A DNA stretch of 14,385 nucleotides from AG41 sp965653495 (GCA_965653495.1 CBFHAJ010000098.1:1-14385), one strand, 5' to 3'. Counted from the first letter of the stretch, positions 6,064 through 13,517 are shown. Translations and numbers: made by a program. The notes: a model not told the origin generated them from the sequence alone.

Positions 6064-6852
6064 ATGACGACGTTGAAGGTCGGTGCCTTCTATAACCCGC
6101 ACCTCGGCCGCGAGCTCGCGAGCGCCGACGGGATCGACCATCTCGCGATGGCTGACCCCCCCAGCGCGGTCGATCCGTGGTGGCCGGCCATCCGAGAGCG
6201 CTACACCCTGCTGCTGCACGATTATCTGGGCCAGCTCTCCGAGCCGCTCGACGAGCGCGCCATCACGCGGGCGCGCGCGCTCGCCGAGCTGTACCGCTCG
6301 CCCTGGGTGGCGGAACACTTCCAGTGCCTCCACACGGAAGACGGCACCTATAACCTCAACTACGTCTTCCCGCCGCTCTATACCGAAGACTTTCTCGACC
6401 GCTTTGTGCGCAACGCCCGCGCCCTCCAGGCCCGGCTCGACCAGCCGCTGGTCATGGAGAACATTCCCGGGTTCTTCGACGTCCAGGCGAGCCAGCTGCC
6501 GGAGCCGGTGTGGCTGCGGCGCTTTTTCGAGGCGACCGAGGTGGGATTCCTGCTCGACCTGCCGCACGTGTGGCTCGAGGCGCACTATCACGCCCGGCCG
6601 CCGCAGCGCTGGCTCGCCGAGTTCCCCCTCGAGCATGTGGTGGAGCTGCACGTCGCGGGCGTCGCCGACGATCGCGACCTGGGCGGCCCCTGGATCGCGC
6701 CCACCGAGCCGTCGGACGCGATGCTCGAGTTCTTGGCACATGCGGTGACGCGCTGCCCCAACGCGCGGGCGGTCACGTTCGACGCGTTCTCGCCTTCCCT
6801 CGAGTGCGACGTGCTGCTGCGCAGCGTCGAGCGCATCCGGCGGGTCCTGTGA
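6064..6852 (+). CDS. DUF692 / MNIO-family multinuclear iron oxidase
   Basis: A 262-residue TIM-barrel enzyme of the MbnB/TglH family, which uses two or three irons and oxygen to rearrange peptidyl cysteine or asparagine. Candidate metal ligands sit in the expected blocks: H13 (YNPHLG), H52 (LLHDYLG), E84-H85 (AEHFQ), E132-N133 (VMENIPG), D165 and H168 (LLDLPHV), E194 and H196 (ELHVAG), D240 (TFDAF). Length is slightly under the family norm of about 280. ATG 6064 is taken rather than the TTG just before it; the ribosome site is poor. The following gene starts inside its stop codon (GTGA). With the Cys-His peptide and a partner protein nearby it is the probable core enzyme of a RiPP pathway. 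The exact ligand set and chemistry are not readable from sequence alone. Confidence 0.85.
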   Translation: MTTLKVGAFYNPHLGRELASADGIDHLAMADPPSAVDPWWPAIRERYTLLLHDYLGQLSEPLDERAITRARALAELYRSPWVAEHFQCLHTEDGTYNLNYVFPPLYTEDFLDRFVRNARALQARLDQPLVMENIPGFFDVQASQLPEPVWLRRFFEATEVGFLLDLPHVWLEAHYHARPPQRWLAEFPLEHVVELHVAGVADDRDLGGPWIAPTEPSDAMLEFLAHAVTRCPNARAVTFDAFSPSLECDVLLRSVERIRRVL

Positions 6853-8051
6853 AGTCGGCGGTCGCCCTGCTGCTCGCCTTGCTCGGAACGACGGTCGTCG
6901 TCCCCGCTGGCACGCACATCCCCATTCGCTTCGTGCAGCGGGTGACGAGCGGCAGGGATTCGGTGGGTACCCCCGTGCTGGTGCAGACGATGGGCGCGCT
7001 GGTGAGCGACTCGTGCGTGGTCGTCCCACCCTACCTCCGGGCCAAGGGCCGTGTGATCGTGTCCAAGGGGGGCGGCCGGTTCGGCCGCCATGGGCAGCTG
7101 GGATTGCGGTTCGACTCGCTCGAGGTCCGTCCGGGACGCTGGGTCGAGATCGCGGGCATCCTCGACACGCTCGAGTACACCAAGCCGGCATTCCTCACCG
7201 ATTCGGGGCTGGTGTCGAGCGGCAAGACCGGCGTGGTGGGCGTGGGTAAGAAGCTCGTGCCCGCGGGAGTCGCCGCCGCGGCCGACATCGCCGCGCTCCC
7301 GGTCGCACTGCTGGGCGGATACTCGCTGATGCACCGCGGGCCGCCGGTGCGCATCCTCGCGGGTGAGATCGGGGGCCTGCGGCTCACCGAGCCGCTCACT
7401 CTCCCCGATCCGGGCCGGTGCGAGCCGGTCACGGCGCACGGCGAGCTGGCCGACGCTCCCGCGCTCCCCCAGTTCCTGCCGCGCTCCGCAAATCGCTCGG
7501 GGACCGTGCTCGGCGACCCGTTCAACGTGCTGCTGGTCGGCAGCGAGGCGGCGATCGACAGCGCGTTCCGCAGCGTCGAGTGGATTCCCGCCCAGAAGCG
7601 CACGGTCGCGACGGTCACGCGCGAAATCACCGCCGCCATCGCGAGCCGGCCCGCGATGAATGCACCAGTGAGCACGCAGTACTTCGAAGGGAGGCCACAA
7701 GACCTCGCTTACGAGCTGCCCGGCCCCAACGTCCGCATCCGGCACCACATCCGGATCTGGCTGCTCGACACCCTGTCGCAGGTGTGGGTCGGCGCGGCCA
7801 ACAAGGACGTGGGCGTGCTCTTCAAGCCGTGGGAGCCGCAGGCCACACACAAGATCGAGCCGCACATCGATCACGAGCGCGATCGCGTCGTGCACGACCT
7901 CGAGGCCAGCGGGTGCGGCGATCTCCTGGACTACATGACGCTGCCCGGCGCCATCACCGAGGGGCGCAACGTCTCCGGTCAGAAGATCTTCACCGACGGT
8001 CGCACCGCGGTGGTGCGCGTGCGGGGGTGCGAACCGCCGCCGCCGCATTAA
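6849..8051 (+). CDS. Secreted protein with LssY C-terminal domain
   Basis: A 400-residue protein with a signal peptide (hydrophobic residues 4-19, VVVPAG at the end), so it works outside the cytoplasm. Residues 23-180 look like a beta-rich region with a Gly/Ala hydrophobic stretch at 139-160. Residues about 218-395 match the LssY_C domain: GDPFNVLLVGS, RPQDLAYELPGPNVRIRHHIRIW, VWVGAANKDVGV, THKIEPHIDHERDRVVHDL. LssY was named as a putative type I secretion component of Legionella, but the domain's biochemical role is unknown. The GTG start overlaps the MNIO stop by 4 nt, and the TAA stop overlaps the next ATG by one base, so it is embedded between MNIO and its likely partner. It could export, bind or sense the product (inference). 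Confidence 0.8.
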   Translation: MKSAVALLLALLGTTVVVPAGTHIPIRFVQRVTSGRDSVGTPVLVQTMGALVSDSCVVVPPYLRAKGRVIVSKGGGRFGRHGQLGLRFDSLEVRPGRWVEIAGILDTLEYTKPAFLTDSGLVSSGKTGVVGVGKKLVPAGVAAAADIAALPVALLGGYSLMHRGPPVRILAGEIGGLRLTEPLTLPDPGRCEPVTAHGELADAPALPQFLPRSANRSGTVLGDPFNVLLVGSEAAIDSAFRSVEWIPAQKRTVATVTREITAAIASRPAMNAPVSTQYFEGRPQDLAYELPGPNVRIRHHIRIWLLDTLSQVWVGAANKDVGVLFKPWEPQATHKIEPHIDHERDRVVHDLEASGCGDLLDYMTLPGAITEGRNVSGQKIFTDGRTAVVRVRGCEPPPPH

Positions 8052-8833
8052 TGCCGATGGCCCCCACAGACCGGGCGCTCCAGGACCAGATAATCCGCGC
8101 GCTCGCCGACGCCCCCTACCGGGCCTCGCCGGATTGGCGCGGGCGCGCGCTCGCCGACGCCGACCGGGTGGAGCGGTACGCGCGCTTCCTGGCGCGGCAC
8201 TTCTATCACGAGCGCGTCGTGCAGTTCTTCAAGTATTCCCGCGCCCTCGCGCGCGTCACCCGGCGGCCACCCGAGGCAGTGCTCACGCAACCGGGATTCG
8301 AGACCTTGCTCCCCGAGGTCGTGCTCGGGAGCCGGGAAACGGCTCGCGCCGTCGCCCGCCTCGTCGTGACGTACGTCGCCGGGAGTGCGAGCCGCGTCGC
8401 GTACTTGGCAGATCTGTTGCGTTACGAGGAAGCCATGATGGTGGTAGAGGCGGGGCCGCGCATCTGGAGGGACGCGCCCGGAAGGTCGGGAGCGGGGAGC
8501 GGGGAGCGGAACTCTCCGGAGAGGGTGGAGGGCACCGTGCTCCTGGATGTCGCATATGACCTCCCCGCCGTGCTGCCCAAGCTGCTGCAGTCGTGGACGC
8601 AAGTTCCGGAGGCACCGGCGCGTCCGACCCGTCTGCTCGTGGCCCGTTCGCCCCACGGTCGCGTCGCCGTCGCTCGCAGCGACGCGAGCATCGCCACCGT
8701 GGTGGAGCTGGCGGATGGCAAGCGCACGCTGCAGCAACTCGCCAGCGGCGCCGGCCTGCCGTTGCCGGCACTCGAGGCAACGCTCCGGGATCTGGTGGAG
8801 CTCGGCGCCGTGCGGTTCTCGACGGGGAGCTGA
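8051..8833 (+). CDS. Probable MNIO partner protein with PqqD-like C-terminus
   Basis: A 260-residue soluble protein. The helical N-terminal half (about 36-140: RYARFLARHFYHERVVQFFKYSRAL ... YLADLLRYEEAM) resembles the DUF2063/HvfC-like or MbnC/TglI class of proteins that accompany DUF692 oxidases. The last 65 residues (VARSPHGRVAV ... ELADGKRTLQQLA ... LEATLRDLVELGAVRF) read as a winged-helix PqqD/RRE-type peptide-binding domain. Such partners present the precursor to MNIO. A low-complexity linker (142-155) is coded by a 7-bp tandem repeat. The start overlaps the previous stop (TAATG) and the stop overlaps the next start (TGATG). The family call is by fold-like pattern only and could be wrong in detail; the operon position supports it. 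Confidence 0.65.
   Translation: MPMAPTDRALQDQIIRALADAPYRASPDWRGRALADADRVERYARFLARHFYHERVVQFFKYSRALARVTRRPPEAVLTQPGFETLLPEVVLGSRETARAVARLVVTYVAGSASRVAYLADLLRYEEAMMVVEAGPRIWRDAPGRSGAGSGERNSPERVEGTVLLDVAYDLPAVLPKLLQSWTQVPEAPARPTRLLVARSPHGRVAVARSDASIATVVELADGKRTLQQLASGAGLPLPALEATLRDLVELGAVRFSTGS
8488..8508. repeat. 7-bp tandem repeat inside the partner gene
   Basis: Three exact copies of GGGAGCG (8488-8494, 8495-8501, 8502-8508). They encode a Gly/Ser-rich linker between the two halves of the probable MNIO partner. Three copies keep the frame; loss or gain of one would remove the C-terminal PqqD-like domain. Confidence 0.85.
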
Positions 8834-9195
8834 TGGAGGTCCAGATCTTCGGCGTCCGCAAGAGCGCCGACACGCGGGCCGCCCTGCGGTTTTTCGCCGA
8901 GCGCCGCATCAAGTCCCACTTCGTCGACCTGAACGAGCGAGCCGCGTCCCTCGGCGAGCTGCGCCGGTTTGCACAGAAGTTCGGGGTCGCGGCCTTGATC
9001 GATCGCGATTCCCGGCGCTTTGCGGAGCTCGGCCTTGCAACCGCTCGGCTCTCGGACGAGCGGTGGCTCGAGAAGCTCACCCTCGAGCCGTTGCTGCTGC
9101 GCATGCCACTGGTCCGTCACCAGCAACAGCTCTCCCTGGGTCCGGCGGAGGACACGTGGCGGTCCTGGGTCGCCCCCGCGCGCCCGTCCGCATAG
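8833..9195 (+). CDS. ArsC/Spx-fold protein without cysteine
   Basis: A 120-residue thioredoxin-like protein of the ArsC/Spx family, judged from MEVQIFGVRKSADTRAALRFF, IKSHFVDLNERAASLGELRRFAQKFG and LLLRMPLVR, which match the strand-helix order and the late basic residue of ArsC-type proteins. The catalytic cysteine region (CxxC in Spx, Cys-x-x-x-Arg-like in ArsC) is replaced by GVRKSADTR, and the protein has no cysteine at all. It is therefore not a reductase by the known mechanism; a binding or regulatory role is more likely. It starts one base inside the stop of the partner gene (TGATG), so it is co-translated with the MNIO genes. Its role in the pathway is unknown. Confidence 0.75.
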   Translation: MEVQIFGVRKSADTRAALRFFAERRIKSHFVDLNERAASLGELRRFAQKFGVAALIDRDSRRFAELGLATARLSDERWLEKLTLEPLLLRMPLVRHQQQLSLGPAEDTWRSWVAPARPSA

Positions 9196-9230
9196 CTTCC
9201 TTTTCACTATCCCTGTCTCTGGAGCCGCCT

Positions 9231-9674
9231 GTGACCAGCAAATACGAAAGCGCCGACCTGTTGCTCAAGCTGTACGACCTGCGCCGCGAGGCCGTGATGC
9301 GCAAAGCCCGGGCCTGGTTCCGTGCCGACTTCCGTCCTGCGAGCGGCGCGGAGGTGCTGGCGACCTACCGCGGCAAGAGCAGCGCAGCCTATCGCATGGT
9401 GACCACCTACTGGAACATGGCCGCGGCGCTGGTGCTCAACGGTGCGATTGACGAGCAGATGTTCGCCGACGTGAATGGCGAGCACGTCATGGTGTACGCC
9501 AAGCTCCAGCCGTTCCTCACCGACATCCGCGCCGGCCTCAACAACCCGGGCTACCTGGACAAGCTCGAGCAGCTGGTCCTGCGGTTGCCCGACGCCCAGG
9601 CTCGCATCGCGCGGGTGCGCGGCCTCTCCGCCCCCGCCAAGTCCGCCTCGAAGGGCCCGCGGAGGGCCGCGTGA
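9231..9674 (+). CDS. Conserved hypothetical protein (DUF4760-like?)
   Basis: A 147-residue, mostly helical soluble protein that I do not firmly recognise. It resembles short DUF4760-type hypotheticals: SADLLLKLYDLRREAVMRKA, AYRMVTTYWNMAAALVLNGAI, EHVMVYAKLQPFLTDIRAGL, YLDKLEQLVLRL. The C-terminal 20 residues are Lys/Ala/Arg-rich and probably disordered. The start is GTG 9231 with GGAG six bases before it, 35 nt after the previous gene; that gap shows no promoter or hairpin. The stop overlaps the next GTG start by 4 nt, so it is coupled to the DinB-fold gene. Confidence 0.7.
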   Translation: MTSKYESADLLLKLYDLRREAVMRKARAWFRADFRPASGAEVLATYRGKSSAAYRMVTTYWNMAAALVLNGAIDEQMFADVNGEHVMVYAKLQPFLTDIRAGLNNPGYLDKLEQLVLRLPDAQARIARVRGLSAPAKSASKGPRRAA

Positions 9675-10204
9675 CCACCGCGGCGGCGGCGATCCCGCGC
9701 CCCGACGCCTCCGAGTTCGCGCCCTACTACGGCACGTACATCGGGAAAGTCCCCGAGGGAGACGTGCTGCAGATGCTCGAGAGCCAGCGGCGCGACACCC
9801 AGCGGTTACTCGCCGGCCTGTCGGAGCAGCAGGCCATGCATCGCTACGCGCCCGGCAAGTGGAGCATCAAGGAGGTCGTCGGGCATCTCGCGGACAGCGA
9901 GCGCGTGTTCGCCTACCGCGCGCTGCGCTTCGCGCGCGCGGACGAGACGCCGCTCGCGAGCTTCGATGAGCAGGCCTGGACGCCCGCCGGGAGATTCGAC
10001 GCCCGGTCGCTGCCGGATCTCGCGGCTGAGTTCGACGTGGTGCGCCACGGAACGATCGCCCTGTTCCGCGGGCTCGACCCCGAGACGCTGCCGCGGCAAG
10101 GAATCGCCAGCGGCAAACCCGTAAGCGTGCGCGCACTCGCCTGGATCATCGCGGGCCACGAGCGCCACCACATCGCGCTGGTGCGGGAACGGTACCTGAA
10201 ATGA
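9671..10204 (+). CDS. DinB-superfamily (DinB_2) protein
   Basis: A 177-residue four-helix-bundle protein of the DinB/YfiT superfamily. The metal-binding histidines appear as H72 (VVGHLADSE) and H163 with H167 (GHERHHIAL), and YAPGKWSIKEVVGHL is the standard family phrase. Superfamily members include thiol S-transferases that use bacillithiol or mycothiol, maleylpyruvate isomerase, and the DinB domain of EgtB-type enzymes; many are uncharacterised. A thiol-linked role would fit a pathway acting on Cys peptides, but this is inference. GTG 9671 overlaps the previous stop (GTGA), and its stop overlaps the next ATG (ATGA). Confidence 0.88.
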   Translation: MTTAAAAIPRPDASEFAPYYGTYIGKVPEGDVLQMLESQRRDTQRLLAGLSEQQAMHRYAPGKWSIKEVVGHLADSERVFAYRALRFARADETPLASFDEQAWTPAGRFDARSLPDLAAEFDVVRHGTIALFRGLDPETLPRQGIASGKPVSVRALAWIIAGHERHHIALVRERYLK

Positions 10205-11217
10205 GTCCCGTCGTGGCGCTGCTGCTCGCCGCGGCGCTGCAGGGAGACACAGGCAGCTACGTGCTCAAGTCGTTTCGCTTCGCGAGCGGTGAGACGATCC
10301 CCGAGCTGCGCCTCCACTACCGGACGCTCGGCCATGCACGCGGGAACGCCGTGTTGATCCTGCACGGCACGGGTGGATCGGGCGATCAGTTCCTGTCGCC
10401 CGTGTTCGTCGAGCTGTACGGCGCCGGCCAGCCGCTCGACACCACGACACACTACGTGATCCTCCCCGACGACATCGGGCACGGGCGGTCTTCCAAGCCG
10501 AGCGACGGCCTGCACGCACGGTTTCCGCACTATGCCTATGCCGACATGGTGACGGCGGAGTATCGACTCGTCACGGAGGGCCTCGGCGTGCAGCACCTGA
10601 CGGTCGTCATGGGCACCTCGATGGGTTGCATGCACAGCTGGCTGTGGGTAGAGCGCTATCCCACTGCCATGGACGGCGCCGTACCGCTCGCGTGCCTCCC
10701 GACCCAGATCGCCGGGCGAAACCGCATCTGGCGCCGGATGGTGATCGACGACATCAGGACTGATCCTGACTGGAAGGAAGGGGAGTATACGACCGAGCCG
10801 CGCGGCCTGCGCGCGGCGCTGCAGCTGCTGTTCGTCGCCGGGAGTGCCCCGCTGGTGCAACAGCGCGCGGCACCGACGCGCGACTCGGCCGACGCGTTCA
10901 TCACGCGGTGGCTGGATGCGCGCCTCCGACAAACGGATGCGAACGACCTGCTCTATCAGGTGGATGCGTCGCGTGACTACGATCCCAGCCCCGCGCTCGA
11001 CCGCATCACGGTGCCGGTGCTGGCCATCAACTCGGCCGACGATTTTGTGAACCCGCCAGAGCTCGGCATCATGGAGCGGTTGATCGCCCGCGTGCCGCAC
11101 GGTCGTTACGTGTTGATCCCCACCAGCGAGCGGACCAGCGGCCACGGCACGCACACCGTGGCGGCCGTCTGGAAAGCAGAGTTCGCCCCGTTCGTGGCGT
11201 CGCTCGAGCGGCGCTAG
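10201..11217 (+). CDS. MetX-like alpha/beta hydrolase, probably exported
   Basis: A 338-residue alpha/beta hydrolase of the homoserine O-acetyltransferase-like branch. LHYRTLGHARGNAVLILHGTGG (38-59) gives the first strands and oxyanion region, GTSMGCMH (138-145) the nucleophile S140, NSADDFVNPPE (277-287) the acid (D280 or D281), and SGHGTH (313-318) the histidine. The N-terminus (PVVALLLAAALQG) looks like a short signal peptide, which real MetX lacks, so methionine synthesis is unlikely; it may be a secreted esterase, acyltransferase or peptidase-like hydrolase. ATG 10201 overlaps the DinB stop by 4 nt. It is the last gene of the plus-strand operon, and its TAG interlocks with the stop of the convergent gene. 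Confidence 0.88.
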   Translation: MSPVVALLLAAALQGDTGSYVLKSFRFASGETIPELRLHYRTLGHARGNAVLILHGTGGSGDQFLSPVFVELYGAGQPLDTTTHYVILPDDIGHGRSSKPSDGLHARFPHYAYADMVTAEYRLVTEGLGVQHLTVVMGTSMGCMHSWLWVERYPTAMDGAVPLACLPTQIAGRNRIWRRMVIDDIRTDPDWKEGEYTTEPRGLRAALQLLFVAGSAPLVQQRAAPTRDSADAFITRWLDARLRQTDANDLLYQVDASRDYDPSPALDRITVPVLAINSADDFVNPPELGIMERLIARVPHGRYVLIPTSERTSGHGTHTVAAVWKAEFAPFVASLERR

Positions 11218-11612
11218 TGCTTCAGCGAGACCACGATCGCGACCCCGCCGTCGGTGGGCCCGTAGCGGCTCCCAGCCTCGTTGGCGTCCAGCCAGCGCAT
11301 GGCCTCGACGCTGCTCGCAGGGATCGTCTTGAGATAGTCGACCCCGCCCCGCTTCACATCGTTCACATATACGTAGATCGGCGTGGACTGCGGCACATCG
11401 CTGGGCCCGGCCGGGAGGTGGGCCAGCTCGTGGACCTGGAGCCAGCGAGGCCGTAAGGTCTCCACCGCGTCGTAAGCAGTATTCAGCGATGCGGCGGACT
11501 TCTCGATCTCCTCGGCAGACAGCGTCTTGCTGCGTCGCTGCGCGTGCAGCGTCGAAACCGAGCACAGGGTCGCCAACGTCAGAGCCACGAGCCTCACGGT
11601 GGTCACGCGCAT
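11214..11612 (-). CDS. Small secreted TonB-plug-like protein
   Basis: A 132-residue exported protein. Residues 1-24 form a signal peptide ending LHA before QRR. The mature part (AYDAVETLRPRWL ... IYVYVNDVKRGGVDYLKTIPASSVEAMRWLDANEAGSRYG ... GVAIVVSL) resembles an isolated TonB-receptor plug/carboxypeptidase-regulatory fragment: the name-strand, the GG turn, the V-x-x-x-x-W/Y-L-D strand and the final V-I-V-V strand. No barrel follows, so it cannot be a receptor. Such short proteins seem frequent in Gemmatimonadota (recollection, not checked). A strong site AAGGAGG lies 5 nt before ATG 11612, and the ABC exporter gene ends 15 nt upstream, so the two share a transcript. Confidence 0.75.
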   Translation of the reverse strand: MRVTTVRLVALTLATLCSVSTLHAQRRSKTLSAEEIEKSAASLNTAYDAVETLRPRWLQVHELAHLPAGPSDVPQSTPIYVYVNDVKRGGVDYLKTIPASSVEAMRWLDANEAGSRYGPTDGGVAIVVSLKH

Positions 11613-11617
11613 GATTG

Positions 11618-11624
11618 CCTCCTT
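11618..11624 (-). promoter_or_regulatory. Strong ribosome binding site of the plug-like gene
   Basis: AAGGAGG on the minus strand, five bases before ATG 11612, in the 15-nt gap after the exporter stop. It fixes this start and suggests high translation of the small secreted protein relative to the exporter. Confidence 0.75.
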
Positions 11625-11627
11625 GCC

Positions 11628-13517
11628 CTAACGATACCCCGCCGCTTGCAGCGTGAACAGCTCCGCGTACAGGCCGCCCCGCGCCAGCAACTCCTCATGC
11701 GTGCCCTGGTCGGCCAGCTCGCCTCCCCGGAGCACCAGGATCCGATCGGCCATGCGCACCGTGGAGAAGCGGTGGGAGATGAGGACGGCCATGCGGCCCT
11801 GGGTGAGCTCGGCGAACCGCAGGAACACCTCATACTCGGCGCGGGCGTCGAGCGACGCGGTCGGCTCGTCGAGAATCAGCACCTGGGCGTCGCGCATGTA
11901 TGCGCGCCCCAGCGCCACCTTCTGCCACTCGCCGCCCGACAGCTCCACCCCGCCGTCGAACCGCCGGCCCAGCATCTGGTCGTAGCCGCCGGCGAGCCGC
12001 GACGCCACCGAGTCGGCCAGGCTGCGGCGCGCCGCCTCGCGCACCCGGCCGGCGTCGTCCAGCGCCTCCACCTGGCTCACGCCGATGTTTTCCTTGAAGA
12101 TGAAGTCGTAGCGCACGAAGTCCTGGAAGATGACGCCGATGCTGCGCCGCAGGCTGGCGAGATCGTACTCGCGCAGATCCACGCCGTCGAGCAGGACGCG
12201 CCCTTCGTCGGGGTCGTACAAGCGCGCCAGCAGCTTGACCAGCGTCGTCTTTCCCGCCCCGTTCTCCCCCACCAGCGCGATGCGCTCGCCCGGCTCGAAC
12301 GTGAAGCTGAGATGCCGCACCGCCCAGCGATCCGAGCCGGGGTAACGAAACCCCACATCGCGGAACTCGAAGCCCCGCCGGATCGGCTGCGGCACCGGCC
12401 GGGCCCCGGGCTGCGACGTGACGCGCGGCCGCACGTCGAAGAACGTGAACAGATCCGCGAGGTAGAGGCTCTGCTCGAACACCTGCGACAGCGAGAGGAG
12501 AATGCGCTGGATCAAGTCCCGGCTCTGCCGGAACGAGCCGGCGAGAAACGTGAGTGCGCCGATCGTGAACCGGCCCAGCACCGTGAGGTAGATGGTCACG
12601 GCGTACGCCCCGTAGTAGCCGAGCGTCCCGATCGTCACGAACACGGTGGATACGACGTTGCGTTTGATGGCGAGCCGCTTGTTCGCCTCGTAGAACTCGT
12701 CGGACAGCTTGGCATAGCGGCCGACCAGAAAGCCGGACAGGTCGAACAGCCTGACTTCTTTGGCCATTTCGTCGGACGCGCCCGCGTAGCGCAGATAGTC
12801 GAGCAGCCGCCGCTCGGGTGTCCACTGGAACAGCAGCGAGTATCCGAGCGCCGCGTAGTGCGTCTCCCCCAGGAACGAGGGGACGACGGCGACCGCGAGG
12901 AGCGCCAGCAGCCACGGCAGCTGCACCAGCAGCACGGCCGCGAGCGACACGAGGGTCACGAGATCTTGCGCCGTGGAGAGCAACAGCGCGACCAGGCCGA
13001 TCCGCCCCACCGTCTGCCGCCGGGCACGCTCCAGGTGGTCGTACGTTTCCGCATCCTCGTACTGGGCGATGTCGAGCGTCGCGGCGTGCTCCATCAACCG
13101 CACGCTGATGCGATTCGAGAACAGGTCGCCCAGCAGGCTCTCGAGCAGCGACGAGAGACGCGCCAGCCCCTCACCCCCCACCGCGATCGCGAGCTCGAGC
13201 CCCACCAGACCGCCGAGCGACCACCAGTCCACCGTTCCGCCACGGGAGCGCAGCTGCATGGCCGCGATCACACCGTCGATGATCAGCTTGCCGATCCAGA
13301 GCACCGCCAGCGGCACGAAGGAGCGGATCGCCCGCAACGCGAGGATCGCCACCGTGTACCCGCGGTGCGTCTCATAGACGAGCTGCAGCAGCGGGGGAAC
13401 GTACTTGAGGGCCTGCAGCCGCTCGGACCAGGTCGGCGGCTTGCCGTCCGGTCCGACCGGGCCGGGGCCACGCCGCACGATACCGTGGGGGATGATGCGC
13501 GCCTGTGGCGCTGTCAC
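11628..13517 (-). CDS. ABC exporter, fused membrane and ATPase domains
   Basis: A half-size exporter of the MsbA/lipid-drug-peptide type, 629 residues from GTG 13517; it should work as a homodimer in the inner membrane. Membrane helices span roughly residues 50-330. The ATPase has Walker A GENGAGKT (417-424), Q-loop Q465 (IFQDF), signature LSGGEWQK (526-533), Walker B VLILDEPTASLD (546-557) and H582 (LISHR). No N-terminal peptidase domain is present, so it is not a leader-cleaving bacteriocin exporter. GTG 13517 has GGGAAG nine bases upstream; TTG 13550 would add 11 residues and is less likely. The substrate is unknown. Export of the nearby RiPP product is conceivable but it is not in that operon. 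Confidence 0.9.
   Translation of the reverse strand: MTAPQARIIPHGIVRRGPGPVGPDGKPPTWSERLQALKYVPPLLQLVYETHRGYTVAILALRAIRSFVPLAVLWIGKLIIDGVIAAMQLRSRGGTVDWWSLGGLVGLELAIAVGGEGLARLSSLLESLLGDLFSNRISVRLMEHAATLDIAQYEDAETYDHLERARRQTVGRIGLVALLLSTAQDLVTLVSLAAVLLVQLPWLLALLAVAVVPSFLGETHYAALGYSLLFQWTPERRLLDYLRYAGASDEMAKEVRLFDLSGFLVGRYAKLSDEFYEANKRLAIKRNVVSTVFVTIGTLGYYGAYAVTIYLTVLGRFTIGALTFLAGSFRQSRDLIQRILLSLSQVFEQSLYLADLFTFFDVRPRVTSQPGARPVPQPIRRGFEFRDVGFRYPGSDRWAVRHLSFTFEPGERIALVGENGAGKTTLVKLLARLYDPDEGRVLLDGVDLREYDLASLRRSIGVIFQDFVRYDFIFKENIGVSQVEALDDAGRVREAARRSLADSVASRLAGGYDQMLGRRFDGGVELSGGEWQKVALGRAYMRDAQVLILDEPTASLDARAEYEVFLRFAELTQGRMAVLISHRFSTVRMADRILVLRGGELADQGTHEELLARGGLYAELFTLQAAGYR

Noticed and set aside
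6588..8048. A 486-codon open frame on the minus strand opposite the MNIO and LssY_C genes
   Set aside because: Same shadow composition; the plus-strand frames carry the family motifs and overlapping start/stop junctions.
9196..9230. A terminator or promoter in the 35-nt gap of the plus operon
   Set aside because: No inverted repeat and no paired -35/-10 hexamers are visible, only a GGAG ribosome site before GTG 9231.
10201..11217. Calling the hydrolase metX (homoserine O-acetyltransferase)
   Set aside because: It has an apparent signal peptide and no methionine genes nearby; only the general fold and triad are supported.
9913..11565. A 550-codon open frame on the minus strand across the DinB and hydrolase genes
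   Set aside because: Composition is typical of an antisense shadow, and the plus strand encodes two clear families over the same bases.
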